Below, piece by piece: positions 10,721 through 19,647 of a stretch of DNA of 47,193 bases (within the stretch, counting starts at the first letter, position 1; every line of letters begins with the position of its first letter). Location: assembly GCA_031265355.1 (NCBI GenBank), contig JAISCT010000016.1, forward strand, positions 1-47,193, in the 5' to 3' direction. A program made the position numbers and the translations under genes. This DNA comes from Oscillospiraceae bacterium (GTDB taxonomy: Bacteria > Bacillota > Clostridia > Oscillospirales > UBA929). The notes beneath the pieces are model-generated. The model ran no database searches. It was given only the letters and a program-made list of their open reading frames with translations, and had not been told where the DNA came from.

Positions 10721-10796
10721 TAACGTGAGTTGCACCTGCAACCCACAACCCAAATCCTTGTTTTTTGTTGCCGCTTCGCGGCAACAAGGTACTAAC
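10721..10796. repeat. Palindromic element, copy 1 (cysK leader)
   Basis: First of three near-identical copies of about 75 bp (others at 35764-35836 and 41230-41303), all in the same plus-strand orientation. It holds two hairpins: GTGAGTTGCA/TGCAACCCAC and TTGTTGCCGC-TTC-GCGGCAACAA. A T-rich stretch lies between them. It sits in the untranslated leader of cysK, ending about 20 bp before the start codon. CTAACGT occurs at both ends of this copy, possibly a target duplication, but the other copies do not show this. Confidence 0.85.
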
Positions 10797-10859
10797 GTTC
10801 CCTTGTTTGCGTACGCCTCTGTTCTCGCAGTCGGCCAATTACATATTAAATATATATGA

Positions 10860-10900
10860 ATGATATGTATCATTAAAACACATCTCTCCGCGCTTGTCAA
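10860..10900 (-). promoter_or_regulatory. Promoter and palindromic operator of the cysK/nif-like operon
   Basis: On the minus strand TTGACA (10895-10900) is followed by 17 bp and TTTAAT (10872-10877). A perfect palindrome of two 6-bp arms, ATGATA and TATCAT with a 2-bp centre (10860-10873), overlaps the -10 end and the likely start site. That is where a repressor would bind. The leader to the cysK ATG is about 165 nt and contains the palindromic element. Confidence 0.7.
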
Positions 10901-10937
10901 GCAAAAAATTGGGACGCGGCCAAACCGGCCGCGTCCC
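10901..10937 (-). terminator. Intrinsic terminator after the first giant beta-helix gene
   Basis: Perfect 11-bp stem GGGACGCGGCC/GGCCGCGTCCC (10911-10921 and 10927-10937) with a 5-nt loop, followed on the minus strand by AATTTTTTGC. It ends the 10984-15936 gene and directly abuts the cysK promoter. Confidence 0.9.
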
Positions 10938-10983
10938 GCGCTGGGTCGTCTAAACCATTGGGATGTGAAATTGGCGTTATAGG

Positions 10984-13900
10984 TCAATAGACTTTGGTGA
11001 ACTTAAAGTCATAGCTCTGGAAAACATCGCGGAACTTAACCTGGTTGACGACGATAAGGTCTCCCGTTTTTGGCACGACACCTTGCACGATGACCTTGGC
11101 CGGATCCGCCTCGCTGATCGAAGCCGCATACGCGGCGCCCGCGACGGCGACGGCCCCGATGCTGCCGAGCGGCTGCTTAAACGTCAGTGTTAGCCGGCCG
11201 TCGGCCTTCTCTGCGTCTATGTTCCAGAGGTCGCCAGGAACAACGTCGATGGCGTAAGAAGCTCTGTACTCCGTGTCGCCGTACCACCTGACCAGAATGT
11301 ACATCCGCGGGATGCTGTCCGCGCTCTGGTTGAACTGTTGGTTCGTGTAAGTGATCGGAAACTGCGGGTCATTCGACGGGTCGAAGTTCGTTTTGCTGCC
11401 GAGCGTCGCCCTGGTGTCAGCGTTGTAAAGGTAATAGTCGACGTTCTTGCTTGGATTTGGGTTGCTGACGGAATCCAACAAACCGTCTATGGAAACGCTG
11501 ACGGGCAGTCTGTAATTGTATCCCTGAACGAGCGTTGGAACGGCGGTAATGTGAATCGCGTCGCCCTCCACCTTGAGCGTAAGGGCGGCTGAGGTCGCCG
11601 GACCAAGCGAGCCGTCTTGAATCTGGCCGCCCTGAATCGTACCCGTATATTTGTGATACTCGCCGGCCTTGTCATAATCGGCCGGGTCGATTTCCGGCCA
11701 GGAGACGCTGACCGTTCCCCACTCGCCGCTGCCGTAGCGTACCCGCGCCGTCACCGGAAGAACAGGCGCGGTGTTGATGGGCGTCGTCACCTCGACAGGC
11801 TCAAAGTAGATGATCTTGCCGTCGTCGGCAGGGAGCGAATGCCATTCGTTCGGGTTGCCGTTGTCATATGGATTGGGCGGCAACAGGAAGCTCGCGCCGC
11901 TTGTGAAGCTGGAGTCGCCGACCTGCGCGCCTTTTCCGATGCCGTTCACCATGTGCTCGAAACCGCTGCCAGTCCCGCCGCCCGCCTGCATCGAGAGGTA
12001 AAGCTCGACGAAGTGGACAATGTTAATGTGGCCGTAAAGCGGCGTGACGACCGCGTTTGCGAGCGAAATCGACGTGTTGCTCACCTGATACACGTCATAG
12101 CATCCGAGGCCATACCCGTCAAAGTAGAGCACATCGTCGGCCACGCGCAGGGCGGCCCAGCCGTTCGTTGTGCAGTTTTCGCCGCGCTTGTCCTCCTCAG
12201 GACCTTGGTAGTTGGCCTGAGAAACGGGTCTGTACACCAATTCATTCTGAAGGAAGTACAGCCTGCCGTAATCGCCTTTCCAAAGCACGTCGTATTTGTT
12301 GAAGTGCTCCGACATCGCGCCGTAAGACGTGACGTAATCACCGCTCACGACAAGCCCGTTGTCGACTTCGTTCACATACCAGCCTTGGTTGCTCCCATGG
12401 TCGGCGCGCCACAACCAGGTGTGGTCGATAATGGTATGGGCGGTGTTGATGACGAACGCGTTGTCAACCTTCGGCGCGGACGAACCGCTCGGCCCGCCGA
12501 TGCGCGCGAAGACGTCCTGAAGTATGACGGGGTTGTCCCCGGCGTCAAAGTCGGTGCCGTTCTCACCGACTTGGAGCAGCGCATAAGAACCGTTGTAATT
12601 GGTGTCGGGGTTGAAGCCGCCGCCCGCTTCAAGCATCAAACCGGCCAAGCGGACGCCCGCGACATCGCCGACGTTAATCACGTTGTTGCCGGCCGTAGGC
12701 ATTATCGTAACCAGTCCGTAGCCGAGCATGATGGTATTGGGACGGTTGACGATGATCGCTTGGTCGTAATTGTATATGCCGGGCGTGAAGAATATGTCCT
12801 TGCCGGAAGCGATCGCGTCGTTTATCTGCGTTACGGTCGTCTCGTTCGCGCGAGCCACGAAGAAGTTGTCCTCGAACGGTACACTCGTCCCGACTCCGGG
12901 CGACGTGTCCGTCCATGAACGGCCGACGGCGTCGTACCGCAAACCCGGCACAAACACATAGTACTCGTCGTCCTTGAAATAAAGGTAGGGCTTCTCGGCG
13001 ATGATGGGCGTATTCTCAATCACCGTCTTCTCATGGGAATTTACGTCTGTCATATCGCCCGTGACACCCTGGTAGAAAGTCGAGTGGCAGCGGGCATTGA
13101 AGAAATAACTGGTGGCGTCGTTGTTGCGGAAATACCACTGCTGCTGGGTGAAAGACCCGACGCGCCCATTCGGGATGTAGCTGTCTGAAAGGTATCCGCC
13201 GGAAGCCCAGGCGCTGTTGCTGTTGCTCTCGTTGGCGGCGCCGTCGAACCTGAATTCAGACGCGTTCGGGAGGTTGACCCTACGAATCGGCGCGGCCTGG
13301 GAGACGGCGTACTGTATAACGCCGGCCGCCGACATCGTCAGGTTTTCAGTCGCGCGCCAGAAGGTAGTGGTCGCGTTGGCCGGCGTAACCTTCTCAACCT
13401 TGTTGACCACAACGTCTGTCGGCAGATACCCAAGGCCAGCCACGTGATCGTAGAACCCGATGCTGATTGTGGAATCGTACGTCCCGGGCTTGAAGAACAG
13501 CGCATAGCGGTTTGTCGCGAATTCGCCCGCACCTGTGGCGCCTCCGATCGCGCCGTTGACTTTCGTGATGTCGTCAGCCGCGGCGTTGAAAATATACGTG
13601 TTCGCGCCAAAGACGGCGCTCTCGCGCCCAACCGCCTTCGCGGCCGGCGTTTCGCCACCCTTGTTATAGGCGAACACTTGGTAATAACCCCATTTGTTGC
13701 CGCTTACGCCCGCCGGGACGGTATACGTATTTGTACCCCTCGGCAAGGTAACCGGGATGTCGTTCCACACAGAGGCGTACGCGCCGTCGGCGCAGCGGAT
13801 CTTGTACCCGGTAATGTCGGCGTCGTCGGTGTTCGGGGACCAGGTGAGGGTTCCTGTGCCGTCGGCGTTGAGCTGGTAACTGAGGTTAAGCGGCGCGAGC

Positions 13901-15936
13901 GGCGGATCGACGTCGCCGCCGCTGAGGCTCAACGTGTTCGAGGGTCTTGAGCCGCGCGCGTTCGTCAGCAGAAGCTGGAACGAATAAGCGTCGCCGTCTA
14001 CGAGGCCCTGGTACGTATAGTTGTTAGCGCCCGCGATGACGCGGTCTGTCACGTCAATCAGCGAGGTTTCACCCCTGTGGGCGACGGAAAGCTGAACCGT
14101 TGTATAGAATGTCCTTGTGGGCAGCGTCCACGATATAAGCGCCGAGGTCGCCGAAAGCGTCCTTGTGATCGTCGCGGCGTTTGCGGGGACGGCCGGCGGC
14201 ACGATCAAGAACTGGCTCGCGTCGGCTTTCACGGTCGTTGTGTAAACGCTGCTTCCGGAAAGCGTCAGGTACCTCACCACAGTGCCGCGCCCGTAGCGGT
14301 TTATCGTGACATATCCGTCTCCCGCGAGGGCGTACTGCAGATCTTCATAGTCGTAGCCGTCGAACGTCGTCGTCGGGAGCGTCCTTGCACGGGCCGCATC
14401 TACGGCTCCGGCCTCAGACCCGCCTTCGACGGTGAGCATGGCGTTGTTGCCAAGGTTCGTAAGGCCGACGCACGAAATGTAGGCGGCGGTGTTGCTCCTA
14501 TTTACGTCGAGCCGCCACTGCGCCGCGGTGTTCAGCGGATCCGCGCCGGAAGCCGTCAGCGGGTATCCGGACGGGTCGGCGTTCGGCAATTTAACGAGCT
14601 TGCCGTTGTCCCTCGATATGAGAAACCAGGCGCTGCCAACTGTCGGCAGCGCTGCGACTGTAATCTGCGAGGCGCCTATCGTATTGGCGCCGTCGTTGAA
14701 CGCAATCTCAATGTCATACGCTCCGTCGGCGAGAGAATTCAAAGCCGAGGGCAGAATCGTAACCGTTCCCGCCGCCGTGTCCACGGCAAATTGACCGGCG
14801 TCGAGCACCGCATCGCCGACCTTGACCGCAGCGACGCCAGCCGCGGCGTCCGCCCCATAACCGAAGTAAGTCTCTATGACCGCCCCGCCCGCAACAAGGG
14901 GAGTGTAATACACACCGGCCGTGTTGACGGACGGCCCTGCGGCTGCCGGAAGTACCGCCGTGACGGCATTGCTGTCCGGGGAGCTGCCGGCCGCGCCAAG
15001 GGCTCGTACCGTGTAGGTATATGTCTGGCCCGGCATGGCGGCGGTGTCGAGATAGGTAAAGTATCCGCTGTCGTCTTTGGCGACGACGGGGGTAACTTCG
15101 CTGTTTAGCGCGAGGCCGTCTCTGTATACGACATAACCGGCGTTATAGGTGTAAACGCCCGCCGCGTCCACGCCGCCCCCCCATCTGAGCGAGACGCCGG
15201 CCGGGCGCTGCTGCGTGGCCTCAAGGTTCGTTGGCGCGAGGAGTGTTCCGGCGGGCACGACGATGAATTTCTCAGCGTCTGTCGGCGGACGCTCACTGGC
15301 GTCGCCAACCGTCGTTGTCTTCCAAATATTACCATCTTCCGCGTCTATCCCGGTGTAAGTGATGCCGCCGCCCATGCATACGATGATGGAGACGGTGCCG
15401 TCGCCATTCGGCCTGACGAGGAAGACCGAAGACGCGCCGGAGTCCATGGCGGCGTCCGTAGCGGGCGTAGCGGAACCGTTTGAGGTCGCGCCGAAATTCA
15501 GGCTGCTGTTGGAGGCGTTGCCGCCCGACGACTGAAGCGCCGCAACGGTCGCCGATTTTACGGCGCTGAGTATGCGGATAGCCGAGGTCTTGTTCTGGGC
15601 CCGGCCCGAATATTGGAACTGAAAGCTTGACGCGACGGGCACCATGCCGGTCGGGGCGTCGGCTGTCGCGTAAACTTTTGTGTCGCCCGCGGCCGTACCG
15701 TTCGCCTGCAAGCCCGGGGACTGGAGAACTTTCCCGTTGAGCGCCGAAACGATGTACATCGCGTCGGGTGTGGGGTAGCCCGTCACGGCCAACGCGGCGG
15801 CCGACAACGCAGGATCGACGCTCTCCTGCTCAGGGTACGTCTCAGCCAAAACCACCATTGGCGACAACACCACCGTAGACAAAACGATCATGGCCGCCAT
15901 CATCAGGGAAAATACCCTGCGGAACTGTCTTTTCAT
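10984..15936 (-). CDS. Giant secreted beta-helix protein with Ig/FN3-type modules (polysaccharide-active candidate)
   Basis: 1650 residues from the ATG at 15936, 9 bp after GGAGG. Residues 1-31 are a signal peptide (cleavage VLA-ET). There are two modules resembling ricin-type or CBM lectins (MYIVSALNGKVLQ near 60; AWFLISRDNGKLVKLP near 440), three FN3-like domains and an X2-like Ig domain. From about residue 780 come two successive beta-helix starts, each with a PGxY motif (ALFFKPGTYDS and IFFTPGIYNYD), as in twin right-handed helix enzymes such as GH55. Residues 1174-1181 read WLWRADHG, followed by EHFNKYDVLW and LQNE, all conserved in the paralogue at 25740-30548. Ig-like modules close the C-terminus. 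Homologues of this type have sometimes been labelled adenylyl cyclase; nothing here supports that. A carbohydrate-degrading function is inferred from fold and locus. Confidence 0.8.
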   Translation of the reverse strand: MKRQFRRVFSLMMAAMIVLSTVVLSPMVVLAETYPEQESVDPALSAAALAVTGYPTPDAMYIVSALNGKVLQSPGLQANGTAAGDTKVYATADAPTGMVPVASSFQFQYSGRAQNKTSAIRILSAVKSATVAALQSSGGNASNSSLNFGATSNGSATPATDAAMDSGASSVFLVRPNGDGTVSIIVCMGGGITYTGIDAEDGNIWKTTTVGDASERPPTDAEKFIVVPAGTLLAPTNLEATQQRPAGVSLRWGGGVDAAGVYTYNAGYVVYRDGLALNSEVTPVVAKDDSGYFTYLDTAAMPGQTYTYTVRALGAAGSSPDSNAVTAVLPAAAGPSVNTAGVYYTPLVAGGAVIETYFGYGADAAAGVAAVKVGDAVLDAGQFAVDTAAGTVTILPSALNSLADGAYDIEIAFNDGANTIGASQITVAALPTVGSAWFLISRDNGKLVKLPNADPSGYPLTASGADPLNTAAQWRLDVNRSNTAAYISCVGLTNLGNNAMLTVEGGSEAGAVDAARARTLPTTTFDGYDYEDLQYALAGDGYVTINRYGRGTVVRYLTLSGSSVYTTTVKADASQFLIVPPAVPANAATITRTLSATSALISWTLPTRTFYTTVQLSVAHRGETSLIDVTDRVIAGANNYTYQGLVDGDAYSFQLLLTNARGSRPSNTLSLSGGDVDPPLAPLNLSYQLNADGTGTLTWSPNTDDADITGYKIRCADGAYASVWNDIPVTLPRGTNTYTVPAGVSGNKWGYYQVFAYNKGGETPAAKAVGRESAVFGANTYIFNAAADDITKVNGAIGGATGAGEFATNRYALFFKPGTYDSTISIGFYDHVAGLGYLPTDVVVNKVEKVTPANATTTFWRATENLTMSAAGVIQYAVSQAAPIRRVNLPNASEFRFDGAANESNSNSAWASGGYLSDSYIPNGRVGSFTQQQWYFRNNDATSYFFNARCHSTFYQGVTGDMTDVNSHEKTVIENTPIIAEKPYLYFKDDEYYVFVPGLRYDAVGRSWTDTSPGVGTSVPFEDNFFVARANETTVTQINDAIASGKDIFFTPGIYNYDQAIIVNRPNTIMLGYGLVTIMPTAGNNVINVGDVAGVRLAGLMLEAGGGFNPDTNYNGSYALLQVGENGTDFDAGDNPVILQDVFARIGGPSGSSAPKVDNAFVINTAHTIIDHTWLWRADHGSNQGWYVNEVDNGLVVSGDYVTSYGAMSEHFNKYDVLWKGDYGRLYFLQNELVYRPVSQANYQGPEEDKRGENCTTNGWAALRVADDVLYFDGYGLGCYDVYQVSNTSISLANAVVTPLYGHINIVHFVELYLSMQAGGGTGSGFEHMVNGIGKGAQVGDSSFTSGASFLLPPNPYDNGNPNEWHSLPADDGKIIYFEPVEVTTPINTAPVLPVTARVRYGSGEWGTVSVSWPEIDPADYDKAGEYHKYTGTIQGGQIQDGSLGPATSAALTLKVEGDAIHITAVPTLVQGYNYRLPVSVSIDGLLDSVSNPNPSKNVDYYLYNADTRATLGSKTNFDPSNDPQFPITYTNQQFNQSADSIPRMYILVRWYGDTEYRASYAIDVVPGDLWNIDAEKADGRLTLTFKQPLGSIGAVAVAGAAYAASISEADPAKVIVQGVVPKTGDLIVVNQVKFRDVFQSYDFKFTKVY

Positions 15937-15988
15937 ACATTTTAACCTCCAAAAACAACACAAAATTCAATCAGCGAGTCGCTGCGCG

Positions 15989-16840
15989 TCAATTCTTAAC
16001 GGCGGGGAAAATGGGCGTATGATCGCTGCCCCAGCAGAACACAGCATAGCTGAATTCACCCATCGGATATTCAGCCAGATCGACGTCAAACGTCAATGCA
16101 AAGGCTGTGTTGGCATCGATCTCCACCGGCTTTCGTTCTATATAAGCAAGGGTGCCATTGCTGTTATATGCTGCCAGTATGGCAGCACCTCCAAGCGCGT
16201 TTCCTGCGTTGTTGGCTATCAACACAAAAGCCGAATCGTCGAAAGCGGCGTCAAGTATGAAGCCCCATCTGAATGTATGCGTGTAAACCTCTGCCGCGAA
16301 GCCGTTTTCTAAAGTCGCTACGGTCAGTTTGCGCTCGATTGGGTTGACCCCTTCCACCAGAGCCGGTATGACAATCCTGCCATCAATGCCCAATCGGGTC
16401 CACCCCGTCGCGCTGACATATGTCCCCACAAACGCCCCGCTCATTTGCGGGCCGGGGAGGTACGAACCAACCGGGGCGTCGGAGGCGCCGGTATAATACG
16501 CGTCGACGGTATCGGCGTCAAATGCGTACCCATACTCGACCCCGGGCAATTGGTTTGTCATATAGACGTCTGGCATTGGCATTTTATTGACCAATGTGAC
16601 TCCGTCTAACGGCGTGTCAGCCGCGCCATAGAACGTCGCAACGTACGCGCCGTTCGTAAGAGAGCCGTCAAAATAGGATCCGACCGGATTGCCTGTCGCG
16701 CCCATATAATAGACATCCACTGAGGAACCGGCCCCGTACGCAGTGACGGCGGGGGCCGACAAGCAGAGTGAGACGACCAACATCGCGGCAACAACGCGGC
16801 CCGCTCCCCTTACAGAGAACTTTGATGTTTGCAAAAACAT
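15989..16840 (-). CDS. Exported protein of unknown function with internal repeat
   Basis: 283 residues from the ATG at 16840, 10 bp after AGGAGG (a longer form from 16876 lacks a site). The N-terminus is a signal peptide (hydrophobic VVAAMLVVSLCLSA, cleavage near AYG-AG). The mature part opens with two copies of a repeat of about 60-80 residues: VDVYYMGATGNPVGSYFDG and VDAYYTGASDAPVGSYLPG. Each is followed by a G-A-[YF]-V-x-T-[FY] strand. The C-terminal half is beta-rich and not recognised. It sits between the MsmK-type ATPase gene and the giant beta-helix gene on the same strand, so a role at the cell surface in the same glycan system is a reasonable inference. No catalytic motif is visible. 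Confidence 0.75.
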   Translation of the reverse strand: MFLQTSKFSVRGAGRVVAAMLVVSLCLSAPAVTAYGAGSSVDVYYMGATGNPVGSYFDGSLTNGAYVATFYGAADTPLDGVTLVNKMPMPDVYMTNQLPGVEYGYAFDADTVDAYYTGASDAPVGSYLPGPQMSGAFVGTYVSATGWTRLGIDGRIVIPALVEGVNPIERKLTVATLENGFAAEVYTHTFRWGFILDAAFDDSAFVLIANNAGNALGGAAILAAYNSNGTLAYIERKPVEIDANTAFALTFDVDLAEYPMGEFSYAVFCWGSDHTPIFPAVKN

Positions 16841-17144
16841 GTGGGCATCGCCTCCTATGTTTAAAATTCGGTGCAAAACCGTGACCGTTTTGTGTTCTCT
16901 ATGCCAATACGCCTCTCACGTTTATCAGTCATCATCCCTTTCCTTTGTGAGACAACAAGAGGCCCGGCCACAGTCTGTTGCGCCCATGGCGGGCAAGAAC
17001 CCCTAGGCAAAGACCGTCTGCACAAACAGCCCTCTCAGCCGCCGCCTCCCCTGCACACGAAGGCAGCCGCTCCGCTTCCGGACGCAGCATTTTCTCTACG
17101 CAAAATCATTGGGCCGCAACCTTTAGGGACAGCTTAACAGTTCT
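16841..17144. other. Gene-free spacer between msmK-like gene and exported-protein gene
   Basis: No plausible gene, convincing terminator or promoter was found. The stretch near 17040-17145 is mixed GC content and has short inverted repeats only. The exported-protein gene may have its own start of transcription here, but no consensus boxes stand out. Confidence 0.4.
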
Positions 17145-18239
17145 TTACTTAACCACCTTCTCTGTTTGTCCGTCGAATATATGAAATTTATTCATGTCGA
17201 AATATAGATTGATTTCATCCCCCGAACGAATCCCAGATCTCGCCGGAACCCGCGCGCGGACACGATGGCCGTTGAAGTCAAGATAGAGGAACAATTCGGA
17301 CCCCATCATCTCGACAATGGCCACGTTAGATGAGAAAACGCCGTCGACTTTTTCGCTGTCGCACCAATGAATATCTTCCGGTCTTATGCCAACAATGACA
17401 GTTTTGCCCAAATACCCTTCCAATGCGGCCATGCGTTTTTCCGGTAAGCGCATACGCACTCCGCAGAATTGCAAGAATACGTCGACGCCTTCGACAGCAA
17501 CGGAGGCATCCAAAAAATTCATCTCTGGCGAACCAATAAATCCTGCCACAAATTTATTGTCCGGGGCATCATACAGCATCTGCGGCGTATCGATCTGTTG
17601 AATCTCACCGCTTTTCATGACAACTATGCGGTCGGCCATTGTCATAGCTTCTGTCTGGTCATGCGTGACATAAACGAACGTCGTCCCCAGTTTGCGCTGA
17701 AGTTCAATAATCTGGCCGCGCATCTCGGTTCGCAATTTCGCGTCTAAATTGGAGAGCGGCTCGTCGAGCAAGAATACGGCGGGGTCGCGCACCATCGCCC
17801 GTCCAAGCGCCACACGTTGACGCTGTCCGCCCGACAGCTCTTTCGGTTTTCGGTTTAAATATTCAGATATATCGAGTATAGCGGCCGTTTCGCGCACCTT
17901 TTTGTCGATGACATCCTTCGGTGTTTTACGTATTTTTAGGGCAAAAGCCATGTTCTTATATACCGTCATATGAGGGTAAAGCGCATAGTTCTGAAAGACC
18001 ATCGCAATGTCCCTGTCTTTCGGCGCTACATCGTTCACCGCTCTTTCCCCTATGAGAATTTCGCCGGAAGTCACCGCTTCCAAGCCCGCAATCATACGAA
18101 GCGTGGTCGATTTGCCGCATCCGGAAGGGCCCACGAGTACAATAAATTCCTTGTCTTTGATCTCAAAGTTTAAACATGGCACGACTGTTACATTGTTTTT
18201 ATAGGTTTTGCTCACATTCTTGAAAGTAATACCCGCCAT
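17145..18239 (-). CDS. msmK: Sugar ABC transporter ATP-binding protein, MsmK/UgpC type
   Basis: 364 residues from the ATG at 18239, with AAGGAGG 9 bp upstream; the longer open frame to 18395 overlaps the GH30 gene and is rejected. It shows Walker [10 protein letters not shown] (37-45), signature LSGGQRQRVALGRAM, Walker B VFLLDEPLSNLDAKLR and the H-loop VTHDQTEAMTMADRI. A C-terminal TOBE/MOP-like regulatory domain of about 120 residues follows (VGIRPEDIHWCDSE), as in the shared MsmK/UgpC/MalK ATPases. It energises CUT1-type oligosaccharide importers and here most probably serves the permeases at 22216-23943. It follows the GH30 gene by 25 bp. Confidence 0.93.
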   Translation of the reverse strand: MAGITFKNVSKTYKNNVTVVPCLNFEIKDKEFIVLVGPSGCGKSTTLRMIAGLEAVTSGEILIGERAVNDVAPKDRDIAMVFQNYALYPHMTVYKNMAFALKIRKTPKDVIDKKVRETAAILDISEYLNRKPKELSGGQRQRVALGRAMVRDPAVFLLDEPLSNLDAKLRTEMRGQIIELQRKLGTTFVYVTHDQTEAMTMADRIVVMKSGEIQQIDTPQMLYDAPDNKFVAGFIGSPEMNFLDASVAVEGVDVFLQFCGVRMRLPEKRMAALEGYLGKTVIVGIRPEDIHWCDSEKVDGVFSSNVAIVEMMGSELFLYLDFNGHRVRARVPARSGIRSGDEINLYFDMNKFHIFDGQTEKVVK

Positions 18240-18264
18240 TATGTGCCTCCTTCCCCCCAAACGG

Positions 18265-19641
18265 CTAAGAATCAATAACCGCAGTAGATACCGACATGCC
18301 GGGTGTATGAATTTCCACAGTTTTACCGCCGATGCGCAGGACAACGTTTTTTTCGTCCGCGTTGCGGTTGAGAATGACGGAGACGACTGCGCCATCCGGA
18401 TTTTTCAGCGCGGTTACGCCCAGATCTGTCGTGTAGCGGGAGAAAGCGACCCTGAGAGCGCCTGGTTTGATATGCTTAGAGAAGTGGGAAATATACGAAT
18501 ACACAGGGCGCTCTTCCAATTCTGATGTGTCGACGTTGAACAAGAAGGGAGCGTCACAGAAATTTTTGACGTGATTTGGGCCGCCGTCCTGGTCAAGAAC
18601 AACATTCCAGTCATAAAAGGCATGCATACCGGCGTTGATATTCCCTATCAGTTCATGGGCATATTTAGCCGCCGCACCGATATCATTTCTGTCAAACTTG
18701 AGAAACTCCACGCTTGCCTCGGATTGCACCAATTTGAGATGGGGGAAGCGATCACGGACAAGATCAACAGCCTCAAAATGGTCGCCGCTGTACCAATGGA
18801 ACGCGACGCCCTCAAAGACGCCTGACGTCTGCGAGTCCGCCACCTTGGCGGCGCGTTCGTACAATCGCTCCTTGTTATGATCCCAAAAAAGCAGTTTTAC
18901 ATCGCCGTGGCCGTTCTTATCAAGAGCGGGCCGAAGATAGTTGACAAGAAAATCCCGTTCCTCTTCTGCCGTATATACACACGAATCCCATGTTTGAACA
19001 GCTTTCGGCTCGTTTTGTGCGGTGAGCCGGACTATGTGAAAGCCGATTTTTTTTAGTTCCTCCAGGTACCGGCATATATATTCCGCAAACAGCGGATAGC
19101 GCTTCTTGAGCAGTTTGCCGCCGCCGTTGCGCGCGCCGTTCGATTTCATAAAGGCAGGCGGACTCCACAAAGACGCCATAAGCGGTATTTGTTTCCCATA
19201 TTCGTCCTGCGCCGCGTCCAGAAGCGGCCCTATATATTTTACAGCCCTACCAAGGCTGAACGTGGCAAGCTTTTCATCGTTTGGCTCAATGGCCTCGTAA
19301 TGCCCAACGGAAAAATCGCAGCTGTCTAAATGAATTCTCCCCGCCGTATAGCCCGCGCCGTTTTCACCAAAATACGCCTTGAGCAGACGTTTACGCTCTT
19401 TTTTCGGCATCAGTGAAAAAACGTAACCCGCCGAGTCCGTGAAAGCCCCTCCGAATCCCTCGAATGTCTGGTATTCCACTTCGGGGTGAATGTTGACGAC
19501 ACTGTTCTCAATACCGTTGTCGTCGGAAAAAACATGGACAGATGCTATTTCAGTCTTTTGGCCGCCGTCGAAAGCCGTGGTAAACAGATGCAGCGTCCTT
19601 GGCGTAAATGTCGCCGGAGTGAATGTCGCCGTGTTCTCCAT
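18265..19641 (-). CDS. Glycoside hydrolase family 30 enzyme (cytoplasmic)
   Basis: 458 residues, no signal peptide. The GH30 pattern is clear: QTFEGFGGAFTDSAGY near the N-terminus, TAQNEP with acid/base Glu211, and LVQSEAS with nucleophile Glu308. SLWSPPAFMKSNG (159-170) is a conserved substrate-site strand. A beta-sandwich tail completes the (beta/alpha)8 plus beta-domain layout. GH30 members of this size include beta-glucosylceramidases, beta-1,6-glucanases and beta-xylosidases; the exact linkage cannot be set from sequence alone. Being cytoplasmic and cotranscribed with a sugar importer, it probably trims imported beta-linked oligosaccharides. The ATG at 19641 has AGAGGTG about 8 bp upstream. 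Confidence 0.9.
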   Translation of the reverse strand: MENTATFTPATFTPRTLHLFTTAFDGGQKTEIASVHVFSDDNGIENSVVNIHPEVEYQTFEGFGGAFTDSAGYVFSLMPKKERKRLLKAYFGENGAGYTAGRIHLDSCDFSVGHYEAIEPNDEKLATFSLGRAVKYIGPLLDAAQDEYGKQIPLMASLWSPPAFMKSNGARNGGGKLLKKRYPLFAEYICRYLEELKKIGFHIVRLTAQNEPKAVQTWDSCVYTAEEERDFLVNYLRPALDKNGHGDVKLLFWDHNKERLYERAAKVADSQTSGVFEGVAFHWYSGDHFEAVDLVRDRFPHLKLVQSEASVEFLKFDRNDIGAAAKYAHELIGNINAGMHAFYDWNVVLDQDGGPNHVKNFCDAPFLFNVDTSELEERPVYSYISHFSKHIKPGALRVAFSRYTTDLGVTALKNPDGAVVSVILNRNADEKNVVLRIGGKTVEIHTPGMSVSTAVIDS

Positions 19642-19647
19642 AATTTG

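Noticed and set aside
5940..10900. True nitrogen-fixation (nif) operon
   Set aside because: No NifH, NifB, NifE or NifN is present, the NifD cofactor histidine seems to be missing, and both subunits are shorter than NifD and NifK.
10984..15936. Adenylyl cyclase annotation for the giant proteins
   Set aside because: Proteins of this general type are sometimes given this name, but no cyclase domain or catalytic Asp pair is visible; the sequence is a secreted beta-helix with Ig-like modules.
17126..17140. Shared ACAGTTCTTTAC string at 17130 and 41327
   Set aside because: Only 12 bases match, in unrelated surroundings, so this is probably chance.
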